Source of the DNA: CAZFDE01 sp964517795
Lineage (GTDB): Bacteria; Planctomycetota; Phycisphaerae; Sedimentisphaerales; Anaerobacaceae
Assembly: GCA_964517795.1 (NCBI GenBank)
Contig: CAZFDE010000015.1
Location: forward strand, 1 to 43,994
Length of the DNA: 43,994 bases
Reading direction: 5' to 3'
Shown here: positions 6,874 through 14,996 of the stretch, in pieces
Layout of the letters: the number at the start of each line of letters is the position of its first letter
How positions within the stretch are numbered: position 1 is the first letter of the stretch
Notes under the pieces: generated by a model
What the model was told of the DNA's origin: nothing
The model's input: the letters and a program-made list of their open reading frames with translations, nothing else
The model's database searches: none
Made by a program: the position numbers and the translations under genes

Positions 6874-8547
6874 TTATTTACACGCCCGGATGTAGGTGGA
6901 CCGCCAATCTCCAGTACCAATACAAACCGTTGGGTCTAAAGGGTCGTTGATACAATCACATTCCCCGCTGCTGACCATTTTGGTGCCGCTGCAGTAATTG
7001 CTGGAACCTTCGTCACAGCGACAGCCGTAAAGTGTATTCCATTGACGATATGTCCCGCCGCAAATCCCCCCCAGCGGAAACGAACAATGAGCGATATCGT
7101 ATTCCTGGATAAGCTGATCGCACTTGAAGTCATCGGTTGCCCCGCCGACGATCGTCTGAAGCTGCTCGGCCGGCACCATCGCCGCCAATCCCGTATCGAT
7201 CAGCCCCGTTGATATCAGCAAGGCCACCCCATCCGCCCAGATCTTCTCCAACAGTGCGGTATCGATGCGTTCATAAAATCGCCCGGCGGACAAATCGATC
7301 AGCCACGCCGTTTGTCCCTCGGTATATTCGAGTACCACGTAATGCTGCGTACCCGGCAGATGCAGTATCTTATAACAGTTTTGCAGTTTCTCCACGCCGG
7401 CCAGATCGGTCGTGATCACCGCCGTGTAGAGCCCGTTTGCGTCAAATACCGCCTTAAGATCGGCGAGCGCGGTTTGGTTTTTCGCATCGACAATCGCATT
7501 CAGTGTTTCGCTCGAAACGGTTCGGTTGATCTTTGAAAAAATATATTCCACGGCCGCGGTCGCGCAATTTCGCGGCTGCTGCAGTATTTGCGATCGCATT
7601 TGCAGTTTCATCTGATACAGCGCATCGACATCCGGCCCGTTATCGTAATACCGGCCCGAAACCGTCTCTTGGGAATCGGGAATGCGGAACTGAATCAGGG
7701 TGTCCTGCGGGTAATTCGCATTAAATGCCGACAGTGCCGGCATCGTAACCACCACACTGTCAAACGTCCATGTATCATGGGCAATGATCGTCGATCCGTT
7801 GGGTGCGAATTTATCGATCACGATCATCCCCGGCACCCACCGGCCGTCCGTGGTCATTTGATAGCCGCTGTATTGACGACGAATCGTCGAACCGTTTGGC
7901 AAGCTAAACGTACTTTCGAGGACCGCGTTGTCTTTTGTCGTATCAAGCGTCAGATCGATCGTCAGCGATTCGTTGTTCACAAATGTCAGAAAAACAATAT
8001 CGTTGCCGTCGATGGTTTCTATCGAGCCGGCAAGCTGCATTACTTCGATCATAGGCATGCTGAACACGCCATGCCCCCAGGGGACGATCCCGGCCGTCAA
8101 CGGACCGGTTACCGCCGGTGAAGCGTCGGCCGAGTCATGAACCACTGCCTGCCGCTGATCGTTAAAACATTGATAATACCGGTTACCGTCCCACACAAAC
8201 GTTCGGTCCGTATTTTGAGCATATTTTGCCCGGATCGACGGCGGCAGGCTTTCCTCGGTCCCGGTTACCCGGTCCTGTTGAATATGCCACCAGAACCGCT
8301 GCCCGTCGTATTTGACCGTTACCGTAGAATCTTCCACGCACGCATCTTTGGCCGTGTATGCCGTATGCTGCGCATAGATCATTCCGTAGGGAATCCATGT
8401 GTCCCGCGGCTCGGCCGTCAGGGTACGGCAAATCTGCAAAATTTCTTCCTGACTCAGCGCCCGGGCGCCCACCCGGCGAGGCACCGCTGAAATCGCCATA
8501 CTGACTGCCACGATCACCGCGAAAATCGAATACTGTTTTTTAATCAT
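6874..8547 (-). CDS. Exported C39-peptidase-like protein with Cys-rich C-terminus
   Basis: 557 aa from the ATG at 8547. An N-terminal signal (MIKKQYSIFAVIVAVSMAIS) is followed by ~300 residues of unrecognised beta-rich sequence. A papain-like C39 stretch follows: QQPRNCATAAVEYIF with candidate Gln and Cys, then GTQHYVVLEY with His, then AWLIDLSAGRFYE with Asp. That is the Q/C/H/D order of double-glycine peptidases. The last ~85 residues carry ten cysteines, consistent with a disulfide-rich module outside the cytoplasm. No ABC transporter domains are attached, unlike bacteriocin exporters. The ATG overlaps the stop of the 71-aa gene (ATGATTAA, 8547-8540), so translation is coupled. A GTG at 8565 is an alternative start. 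The substrate is unknown. Confidence 0.75.
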   Translation of the reverse strand: MIKKQYSIFAVIVAVSMAISAVPRRVGARALSQEEILQICRTLTAEPRDTWIPYGMIYAQHTAYTAKDACVEDSTVTVKYDGQRFWWHIQQDRVTGTEESLPPSIRAKYAQNTDRTFVWDGNRYYQCFNDQRQAVVHDSADASPAVTGPLTAGIVPWGHGVFSMPMIEVMQLAGSIETIDGNDIVFLTFVNNESLTIDLTLDTTKDNAVLESTFSLPNGSTIRRQYSGYQMTTDGRWVPGMIVIDKFAPNGSTIIAHDTWTFDSVVVTMPALSAFNANYPQDTLIQFRIPDSQETVSGRYYDNGPDVDALYQMKLQMRSQILQQPRNCATAAVEYIFSKINRTVSSETLNAIVDAKNQTALADLKAVFDANGLYTAVITTDLAGVEKLQNCYKILHLPGTQHYVVLEYTEGQTAWLIDLSAGRFYERIDTALLEKIWADGVALLISTGLIDTGLAAMVPAEQLQTIVGGATDDFKCDQLIQEYDIAHCSFPLGGICGGTYRQWNTLYGCRCDEGSSNYCSGTKMVSSGECDCINDPLDPTVCIGTGDWRSTYIRACK

Positions 8548-8755
8548 GGTATGCATCTCTGACACTCTGAATAAAATCGTCCCATTCTGTTCGTGTGTAC
8601 ATTTTCCGGATCAGCACATCCGTGAGCCATTTATCCTCAAGCACGGTCACCATCTCGTCTTCGGTGAATGTGATCTCATCGTCGAAGACCTTTGCATCGC
8701 CGTCCTGCGGATCGAATAATTCGTTCTCATCCATGTCAAAATCCTTAATTTTCAT
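8540..8755 (-). CDS. Small strongly acidic hypothetical protein
   Basis: 71 aa from the ATG at 8755; a GTG at 8773 would add six residues and overlap the upstream gene. There are about 22 acidic and 8 basic residues, with no signal peptide or membrane helix. The N-terminal half is D/E-rich (MDENELFDPQDGDAKVFDDE) and the C-terminal half looks helical (WLTDVLIRKMYTRTEWDDF). It is sandwiched between the dockerin protein gene (7 nt upstream) and the C39-like gene (8-nt overlap), so all three are co-transcribed and probably translationally coupled. I do not recognise the family. It could be a chaperone, an inhibitor or a substrate of its neighbours. Confidence 0.75.
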   Translation of the reverse strand: MKIKDFDMDENELFDPQDGDAKVFDDEITFTEDEMVTVLEDKWLTDVLIRKMYTRTEWDDFIQSVRDAYHD

Positions 8756-8762
8756 TTTTCTA

Positions 8763-9962
8763 TCAGTCTTCACGTTTGCGAATAATCATTTTCTTTCGGA
8801 CCGGATATACTTTACGGTCGTCCGTGTTATAGGAACCCCAGTTGATCAACTCTAAGGTCAGGTCGTTCGGGCCGGTGTACGTCAACTCAAAGCTGGCCAG
8901 GTTGCCATCGCTCAATGCGATATGATCTGTGTTCACGCCAACTAACCCAAGCGCGCTGTCATCCCCTAAACCCGGCCCCCAATAATCCCAGTTCGGATCG
9001 CGCGGCGTGGCCAGAATCTCGGCGTAGTTCGGATCATTCGGCGAACCAGCATCATATGCCGTGTTATATATCGATCCCAGATTCGGGTCCGACAGAATCA
9101 CTTCGATATCGAACATCGCAACATCATTCGCATCGGTTGTTGTCATTTTGACATACAAACGTTTCACTTCGTTGACATCCATATAAATATCATTGTCATT
9201 ATCGAGCGATACAATACGGTACTCGATATTCGGATCGGCAAGACGGTCGTTCGGCTCCGATATGGGCGTTGCGTTCCACAGCCACAAGTTTGTAAATAGA
9301 CGCAGATCGTTCGCATCGACCTTTCCGCTGGTATCCAGATCGGTCCCGTCACACCAGTTCGGATCATTGCAATCGCTATCCAGCCAATATGCGCTGAATA
9401 CGGCAAAATCTTTGAAGTTGACCGTATTATCATCCACAAAATCGCAACTGCGGACATGCTCGATTTCGATGATCCGGTTGGGATCATCCCAACTGTCGGT
9501 GTAATCGAAGAATTCAAGCTGACAGGTCCCGACATCGATGGCGCAATAATCGACCACAAACCAGTCTCCGATTTGCGTACTGTCGTCCTCGGAATTGCCG
9601 TCCACGGCATAAAAGGTGGACATATCCACCCCCCATTTGACCGAATCTTTCCAACCGGTCACGCGCGCAAAATCGCCGGCATCCGCATAATGCGAATCCG
9701 TATAATCGCGCGTATTGGCATCGTAGCCGCGTCCCCAGATGGACGCCGTATCCCGGTTGGCATCCCGGACAAACAGACCGCCCTGCCAGAAATCATCCGA
9801 ATCGGAACTGACAACAATGCGCATTTGAGCGCCGTCCATAAACGGATCGTTGGGATCCACTTCAGCGCCGCTAGGCAGAAAATAGGTAAGTGTCATATCC
9901 CCCAGGCTGTAGGAGGCGGCCGCCAACACGAAAAGTGCAATGTAACGATATATGTTCTTCAC
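8763..9962 (-). CDS. Secreted protein with internal dockerin repeats between two beta domains
   Basis: 399 aa. The start is taken as the GTG at 9962 because AAAGG lies eight bases upstream; a GTG at 9971 is the alternative. The signal peptide is KNIYRYIALFVLAAASYSLG. The N-terminal ~170 residues form a beta-rich domain with many acidic residues. A type I dockerin-like pair of calcium loops follows (DDNTVNFKDFAVFSAYWL and DTSGKVDANDLRLFTNLWL). A second domain with cohesin-like features (VKRLYVKMTTTDANDVAMFDIEV, then LASFELTYTG) ends near the C-terminus in a basic tail, KKMIIRKRED. Dockerins normally sit at the C-terminus, so an internal one is notable. It is the first gene of an operon with the 71-aa and C39-like genes. 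Confidence 0.8.
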   Translation of the reverse strand: MKNIYRYIALFVLAAASYSLGDMTLTYFLPSGAEVDPNDPFMDGAQMRIVVSSDSDDFWQGGLFVRDANRDTASIWGRGYDANTRDYTDSHYADAGDFARVTGWKDSVKWGVDMSTFYAVDGNSEDDSTQIGDWFVVDYCAIDVGTCQLEFFDYTDSWDDPNRIIEIEHVRSCDFVDDNTVNFKDFAVFSAYWLDSDCNDPNWCDGTDLDTSGKVDANDLRLFTNLWLWNATPISEPNDRLADPNIEYRIVSLDNDNDIYMDVNEVKRLYVKMTTTDANDVAMFDIEVILSDPNLGSIYNTAYDAGSPNDPNYAEILATPRDPNWDYWGPGLGDDSALGLVGVNTDHIALSDGNLASFELTYTGPNDLTLELINWGSYNTDDRKVYPVRKKMIIRKRED

Positions 9963-10183
9963 CCGAGTCACCTTTAAAAATAACCGTCTTTCTTAAAACC
10001 TACGAAATAGATCTGCGAGACCCAAACCTCCATGCCTGAATCATCCCTGTTTCTGTATATGATGTCGTACGTCAACGAAGAAGATGGATGGTTTTTTTTG
10101 AAAAAAATTAGATTTTTATCGGAACATCACTTAACTATCGGCCATACAACAGATTGTGTTTTTTGGCACCACGGAAAAATACT

Positions 10184-10210
10184 TTGAGAATTCAAAAATT
10201 ATGTTATAAT
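10184..10210 (+). promoter_or_regulatory. Candidate promoter of the WYL regulator gene
   Basis: TTGAGA (10184-10189), 15-nt spacer, perfect TATAAT (10205-10210), 46 nt upstream of the start codon at 10257. The spacer is short; shifting the -35 box one base to TTTGAG gives 16. Confidence 0.45.
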
Positions 10211-10256
10211 ATCCTCTGTTTCAGGGCAAATGTGTATCCGGTGAACGGAAGTAAAT

Positions 10257-11231
10257 ATGAAAATATCGCGCATTCAACGAGTCATCAAACTCATGGTCGC
10301 CCTCCAGTCCAAGCAATATCGCAATGCCGACCATCTTGCCGCCAGCCTGAACATCAGTCGCCGTACCCTTTATCGGGATTTAAATGAACTGCGCCGAGCG
10401 GGCATCCCCTGCCGGTTTAACCGAAAAACCAATACCTTCGATATCGATTCACGGTTCTTTCTCAAAAGCCCCGCCCTGAATCGGCACGAAGCGGTCAGCC
10501 TGTTAATGCTGGCACATAAAGCGGCCCATTTTCTCAATGCCCCTTTTCGCAACAGCTTACTCCAGTCGGCATTAAAGGTCGAAAACACACTCCAGCCGAA
10601 CGTTCGGGTCTTTTGCCGTAAAGCCCTGGATCATATCTCGGTGCTGGCCGAACCGCATCACGATATCATCGAACTGGACAAACAATTTGATATCCTGCTG
10701 AACGCCGTCGTGCGGGATCAATCCCTGACGGTTACGACCTGCGAGTATTCGTCGCAAACGCAAAAGACATACGCGATCGAACCCTATGAATTGGTCTATA
10801 AAAATAACCAGTGGCATCTGGTCGGAAAAACCCCTCCCGGTCCGCATATGCGGTTGATCCCTTTCAGTGATCTGCGCCGCATCGTCAATCGCGGCAGGCA
10901 CTTCGTACGAGACGAGTTGTTCAATATTCACGATTTTCTAGGCCGGGCATGGTCCACGCAGCCCGAGGGACAATTACACCATGTGCGGCTGAAGTTCTCA
11001 CCGGCCGTCGCCGAGAAAACCAATGCGACGCAATGGCATACCACGCAGGAAAGTTTTTTCATGGACGACGGATCGCTGATTATGGATTTTCGGGTTGACG
11101 GACTCAGTGAGATTACCTGGTGGATCCTCAGTTTCGGCAACGAAGCGGAAGTATTAGCACCGGAAAAATTGCGCCGAAAAATCGCCGAGATCGCGCAACA
11201 AATGGTGCAGGTCAATTCGATATCCCCATAA
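10257..11231 (+). CDS. WYL-domain transcriptional regulator with N-terminal HTH
   Basis: 324 aa, typical length for the YafY/PafBC-like family. The N-terminal winged helix-turn-helix (about residues 5-60) reads RIQRVIKLMVALQSKQYRNA, then LAASLNISRRTLYRDLNELR. The WYL domain is at about 140-220 (AIEPYELVYKNNQWHLVG, where the Trp-Tyr-Leu signature appears as Q-W-H-L, then MRLIPFSDLRRI). A WCX-type C-terminal region contains the aromatic WWILSFGNEAEVLAPEKLR. WYL domains bind nucleic acid or small ligands, so this is a ligand-responsive DNA-binding regulator. It is divergent from the dockerin operon at 9962 and convergent with the pilus operon, so either could be a target. The ATG at 10257 is 46 nt after a good -10 box. 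Confidence 0.92.
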   Translation: MKISRIQRVIKLMVALQSKQYRNADHLAASLNISRRTLYRDLNELRRAGIPCRFNRKTNTFDIDSRFFLKSPALNRHEAVSLLMLAHKAAHFLNAPFRNSLLQSALKVENTLQPNVRVFCRKALDHISVLAEPHHDIIELDKQFDILLNAVVRDQSLTVTTCEYSSQTQKTYAIEPYELVYKNNQWHLVGKTPPGPHMRLIPFSDLRRIVNRGRHFVRDELFNIHDFLGRAWSTQPEGQLHHVRLKFSPAVAEKTNATQWHTTQESFFMDDGSLIMDFRVDGLSEITWWILSFGNEAEVLAPEKLRRKIAEIAQQMVQVNSISP

Positions 11232-11275
11232 ACACGGCCCAATATCGACCGCAATAAAACAAATCCCCCCAGCCG

Positions 11276-12469
11276 TTACTGCGCTGGAAATTTCAGCAGC
11301 GGTTTTTGGGTGATCTCGTCGAATTTCGCCATCGCCTCTTTGCTGATTTGCTCGTCCCGATAGATATGCGGTGAAATCAGTACCAACAGCTCGGAATTCT
11401 TAATGACGGTATTGTTGCTTTTGAAGAGAAAGCCCAGGATCGGGATATCACCCAATAGCGGAATCTGATCGACCTCGACAGTCTTTTCCTGTCGGCGCAG
11501 CCCGCCGAACATCACCACCTCGCCGTCTTTGAGCATCAACGAACTGGTTGCTTTTCGCGCATCAACGACCGGCACTTCGGTCGCACTCTGGCCGGTTGTC
11601 ACTTTTTGTTCCGATTCGACGGTCAGGAAAATATGATCATCGTCAATCACGATCGCCTCGACATCGAGTTTGACCCCGACATCCTTGAATTCGGTAGATG
11701 TCAATGCGGCCGCCCCACCGTCCGAGGAATCGGTTACCTCGGTGTATGGGATCTCCTCGACCGCGTCGATCGTCGCAGATCGGCCGCTGACCATCATCAC
11801 CCGCGGACTGGCCAGGATTTCGACATCCCGTTTCTCTTGGATCAGGTGAACGACATTACGAATCGTGCCGCTGACCAAGCTGAATGCCCCACCCAGGCCG
11901 GTACTGTTAAAAGCGGTCGCGTTGCCGATTGTGGTCGAATCTTCGATCGTCGAGCCGATTCGCGCCGTGGTAAAATTCTGGCGATAGCCCACGTCGTAGA
12001 TATTGTCCGAGAGAATATCCCAGTTAACCCCGATTTCCGTATCGTCTTCAATCTTGACATCGAGGATCACCACTTCGATCATCACCTGTTCGGGGCTGCG
12101 GTCGGCCTTTTCGATCTGCAGCAAAATTTTTTCAAGCACCTCATTGCTGTCGCAAATGATCAGCGAATTGCTGCGCATATCGGTATTAATGCGCCCATAC
12201 GGCGAAGACATCGCCTCCAGTACGGTTTTGAAACTGATCGCATCGAGAAATTTCAGCGTCACCGTCTCGACAAACAATTCCGGCTTAACCTCGGGCACAG
12301 ATACCGGCTGGTCCAACTCCTCGACGACCGGCGCCTGAGGCAGGGATATCCGCCCAAATGGATTAGCGCCGACCTGGGGCGCAGGGTCCTCTGCATATCC
12401 GGCGCTGATTATAACGCATATCAGCATCGAACAGTATATGGTCATCTTCGTCGCTGTCGGATTAATCAT
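11276..12469 (-). CDS. Short secretin (PilQ/GspD family) of the pilus operon
   Basis: 397 aa. Signal peptide MINPTATKMTIYCSMLICVIISAGYA, one periplasmic N-domain (about 60-140: ETVTLKFLDAISFKTVLEAM, SLIICDSNEVLEKIL), then the secretin C-domain from about 140 (VEILASPRVMMVSGRSATI, EFKDVGVKLDVEAIV, then GEVVMFGGL and LLGDIPILGFLF). It would form the outer-membrane gate for the pilus or pseudopilus. It is much shorter than classical PilQ or GspD (650-750 aa) and lacks AMIN and extra N-domains. The start at 12469 is chosen because AAGGAG lies ten bases upstream and the ATG overlaps the pilO-like stop (ATGATTAA). It is the last gene of the ten-gene operon. Confidence 0.9.
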   Translation of the reverse strand: MINPTATKMTIYCSMLICVIISAGYAEDPAPQVGANPFGRISLPQAPVVEELDQPVSVPEVKPELFVETVTLKFLDAISFKTVLEAMSSPYGRINTDMRSNSLIICDSNEVLEKILLQIEKADRSPEQVMIEVVILDVKIEDDTEIGVNWDILSDNIYDVGYRQNFTTARIGSTIEDSTTIGNATAFNSTGLGGAFSLVSGTIRNVVHLIQEKRDVEILASPRVMMVSGRSATIDAVEEIPYTEVTDSSDGGAAALTSTEFKDVGVKLDVEAIVIDDDHIFLTVESEQKVTTGQSATEVPVVDARKATSSLMLKDGEVVMFGGLRRQEKTVEVDQIPLLGDIPILGFLFKSNNTVIKNSELLVLISPHIYRDEQISKEAMAKFDEITQKPLLKFPAQ

Positions 12470-13061
12470 GATGATAGGTCTCCTTGTTTGGCACAACATA
12501 GATTGTGATCAATACGTTACATATGATATTGGGCGATGAGTCCCCTGCCAATTCGATTTGCAGCGAATCGATCATTACTTTTTGCGGGCGGTTGACCAAT
12601 CGTTTTATCGCGTTGCGTATATGGGCATAGGCTCCCACCACCTGGAGATCGGCGGTCTGCCGGGTTACCGGGTACAAACCGGGCCGGTCCGTGTTTGATG
12701 TCAATAAACGATTTTTCAGGGTAAGCGAATACACCTTGCACTTTTCCTGGGTACAGATAATTTGGATATCACTGAAAAACTGGCCGGCCGTATCATCGGT
12801 AAAGAAACTATTTTCATACGTTTCGACCTGTGACCGGAGTTTTTTTAATTCGTTTCGCCGATTACTGACCGACATGTTCAACCGTTCGTGCCGGCCGTCC
12901 ATATAAGATAAAATCATACTGTAATTTTCGCAGGCGGATAAATAACTCACATGAGGCCGGACGATCCAGTTGTACATACAGACGGCTAAAATAACCAACA
13001 TCGCTGCTAAAAAAGCACCCCGCGATCGTCGATTCAGCATTGTCATTTTTTCAAGTACCAT
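12462..13061 (-). CDS. PilO/GspM-like inner-membrane assembly protein
   Basis: 199 aa. A short cytoplasmic N-terminus is followed by one membrane helix (GAFLAAMLVILAVCMYNWIV, about residues 15-35), a coiled-coil stretch (about 60-90, NRRNELKKLRSQVETYENSF) and a ferredoxin-like periplasmic domain (VTRQTADLQVVGAYAHIRN, then PQKVMIDSLQIEL). This is the PilO architecture: it pairs with PilN and links the cytoplasmic ATPase platform to the secretin. The start at 13061 is preferred over the longer frame because GGGAG lies seven bases upstream and the ATG overlaps the end of the PilM-PilN gene by 11 nt. Confidence 0.85.
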   Translation of the reverse strand: MVLEKMTMLNRRSRGAFLAAMLVILAVCMYNWIVRPHVSYLSACENYSMILSYMDGRHERLNMSVSNRRNELKKLRSQVETYENSFFTDDTAGQFFSDIQIICTQEKCKVYSLTLKNRLLTSNTDRPGLYPVTRQTADLQVVGAYAHIRNAIKRLVNRPQKVMIDSLQIELAGDSSPNIICNVLITIYVVPNKETYHHD

Positions 13062-14580
13062 CGTTTTTCTCCCGGTCGAGAGCCAGTACACATTCAATTT
13101 CATAAAAAACCAGATAACTGTCCGGGGTTTCTTTTTGCGCTTCCACCAGCGAAGCCGATTCAAAGCAATTCAGTGTTTGCAGCTTTTTGACAAATTGATG
13201 GATCGCTTCATAGGAAATCGCCTCGCCTTCGATGCGAAGCATTCCGCCGGAATCGTTTTCCATTTCACGAATCGAAACCATCGCAGGAATCGCAGCACCT
13301 ACCTGGTTCAACAGGCTCGACCAGTCGTATTCTACCGTACCGGCAAAGATGTTCCGGGCATAATCCCGCCGAGCCTTGAACGATTCGATTTTCGCTTCCA
13401 GTTGCGACTGTTCTTGACGAAGCTGATTCACGGCCTGCGACATTTTCGAATAATCCATCGCGTTGAATTGCGCCCGTGTTTTGTTAATCTTGAAACTCAG
13501 CGCGCCGATCCCAAGAATAATCAGCAGCGTGATTATCGCGGCCGCATTCATGGCGATTGCGGCATCGACCTTCATCGTTTTTATTTCGGCGGCCTCTGTC
13601 GGCAGCAGATTCATTTCAAAACCATTTTTGCCGCATCGCAACATGCTGAGCGCCAACCCGACCGCCACCGCCGAGAAATTATTGGCATCGTCGGGTGAAA
13701 TCTCGATGTCCGTATCTTTATACATTTCATGTTTATTGAGAACCGTCAATGACGAGCATCTGCACAGTGCTTGAAGGTCCTGCGGATCGAACTCGCCGGC
13801 CCGACTCCGCTCATCATAGACATGCACATTCCATTTGCCTTTGAGTGTGTCCGCCTCCATATCGTAAAATTCAATCACCGTCCGGATTTGCTGACTGAGC
13901 CAGCGGTGTTGTGCATCGATCGAAGCCCGTGCGTCTTTTTCGATCTCTCGTATCCGTACAAAATTCAATTGCTGATCCTTGAATACCGCCAACGTTAACA
14001 TCTCATCGTTCACAATCGCAAATACGACATGATCGTTGTAATGGCCGCATATCCGTTTGGTGTAAAACGCATCGCGATATGCCAGGATTGCCGGCTCGAC
14101 CAGTGACAAATTCATCGAGAGCGAATTGACCGCGCGCGTACCCGCGATCAGTTTCTCGCGCTGAACGGCGGAAACTAATATGCGCTGATGATCGCCTTTT
14201 TTGAGATGTCCGAGCGGACAAAAATCAAAGCTGATTTCGGTATTGGCAATCGCGACACATCGCTTGAGCTCACCCTGCACGTATTGGCGAATATTCGCCG
14301 GCAGGACCTGTGGCATTTCAAAGATCTGCAGGATTTGGGGCCGAACAAATATCGATATGGCCGCCTGATCGGTATAAATCCGATTCCGTCGAACGATGCG
14401 ACCAATCGCTCTTTTCAGTTCATCCGGTCGCTCGATTTCATGATCGACAATAATCCCCTCCGGCACGGGTTCGCGAATCATCTTGACTAATCGCAGCTCC
14501 GCGCCCTGCATCTCGACCAGAGCCATGCACACTTCATTGTCCGCGATATCAATTCCTAATGCGTTGCGTTTCTTTTTCAT
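13051..14580 (-). CDS. PilM-PilN fusion (GspL-like architecture)
   Basis: 509 aa. Residues 1-315 are an actin-like PilM domain (LGIDIADNEVCMALVE at the phosphate-1 loop, PQILQIFEMPQVLPANIRQY, VEPAILAYRDAF, then FSAVAVGLALSML). The PilN signature MNLLP follows at about 323-327, then a membrane helix at about 342-362, a coiled coil (about 378-415) and a PilN ferredoxin-like periplasmic domain (SLLNQVGAAIPAMVSIREME, ending in FYEIECVLALD). In type IVa pili PilM binds the NLLP peptide of a separate PilN; here both are one chain, as in type II secretion GspL. The ATG overlaps the previous stop by one base (TAATG). Confidence 0.88.
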   Translation of the reverse strand: MKKKRNALGIDIADNEVCMALVEMQGAELRLVKMIREPVPEGIIVDHEIERPDELKRAIGRIVRRNRIYTDQAAISIFVRPQILQIFEMPQVLPANIRQYVQGELKRCVAIANTEISFDFCPLGHLKKGDHQRILVSAVQREKLIAGTRAVNSLSMNLSLVEPAILAYRDAFYTKRICGHYNDHVVFAIVNDEMLTLAVFKDQQLNFVRIREIEKDARASIDAQHRWLSQQIRTVIEFYDMEADTLKGKWNVHVYDERSRAGEFDPQDLQALCRCSSLTVLNKHEMYKDTDIEISPDDANNFSAVAVGLALSMLRCGKNGFEMNLLPTEAAEIKTMKVDAAIAMNAAAIITLLIILGIGALSFKINKTRAQFNAMDYSKMSQAVNQLRQEQSQLEAKIESFKARRDYARNIFAGTVEYDWSSLLNQVGAAIPAMVSIREMENDSGGMLRIEGEAISYEAIHQFVKKLQTLNCFESASLVEAQKETPDSYLVFYEIECVLALDREKNDGT

Positions 14581-14990
14581 TATTCGTTTATCCTGTAATG
14601 ATCGATCCGAATGGTATGAGGGCCGGCGGTCCCGACTGTGATATCCGCTTCCACTCGGGCCTGATAGCCCTCGGCGGTTGTCGCGGCCGATATAATTGTC
14701 AGATTCGGTAATGTTCCGCTGACGCTGACCGTGTACGTATCATCTTCAAATGATTTATTTGTAAATCCGTCGGTCCAACTCGAATCGTCGCGCAGTTCGG
14801 CAAACGCATCGTTAAGCCCGGCCTCGGCGGTTGCGACGGCCTGGGCCAGAAACACCTGATTGTGAACAATCTGAAGTTCCTCGGTGCTCATCTGCAGCAT
14901 CCCCATCACCACCGCCGACATCAACGCGATCATGAATATCGTGATCAAAAACGCCGAACCTTTTTTGCCCTTCTTGTGTAACATCTTCAC
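14580..14990 (-). CDS. PilX-like minor pilin/assembly protein
   Basis: 136 aa. The N-terminus KKGSAFLITIFMIALMSAVVMGML resembles the PilX N-terminal segment: a hydrophobic helix preceded by a lysine-rich stretch, without a clear G-FTLIE prepilin site. The continuation (TEELQIVHNQVFLAQAVATAEAGLNDAFAEL) matches the PilX 'A-x-x-A-E-A-G' helix seen in this family. The remainder is a small beta domain. It overlaps the PilM-PilN start by one base and begins only 6 nt after the propeller pilin stop, so it belongs to the minor-pilin group. Confidence 0.82.
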   Translation of the reverse strand: MKMLHKKGKKGSAFLITIFMIALMSAVVMGMLQMSTEELQIVHNQVFLAQAVATAEAGLNDAFAELRDDSSWTDGFTNKSFEDDTYTVSVSGTLPNLTIISAATTAEGYQARVEADITVGTAGPHTIRIDHYRINE

Positions 14991-14996
14991 ATCCTC

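Noticed and set aside
8540..8755. 71-aa protein as a double-glycine leader RiPP precursor for the C39-like enzyme
   Set aside because: It has no GG or GA processing site, and no transporter or modification enzyme is present, so a lantibiotic- or microcin-type cassette is not supported.
11606..12508. 300-aa open frame antisense to the secretin gene
   Set aside because: Rich in R, D and H with no recognisable domain; it mirrors the strongly supported secretin.
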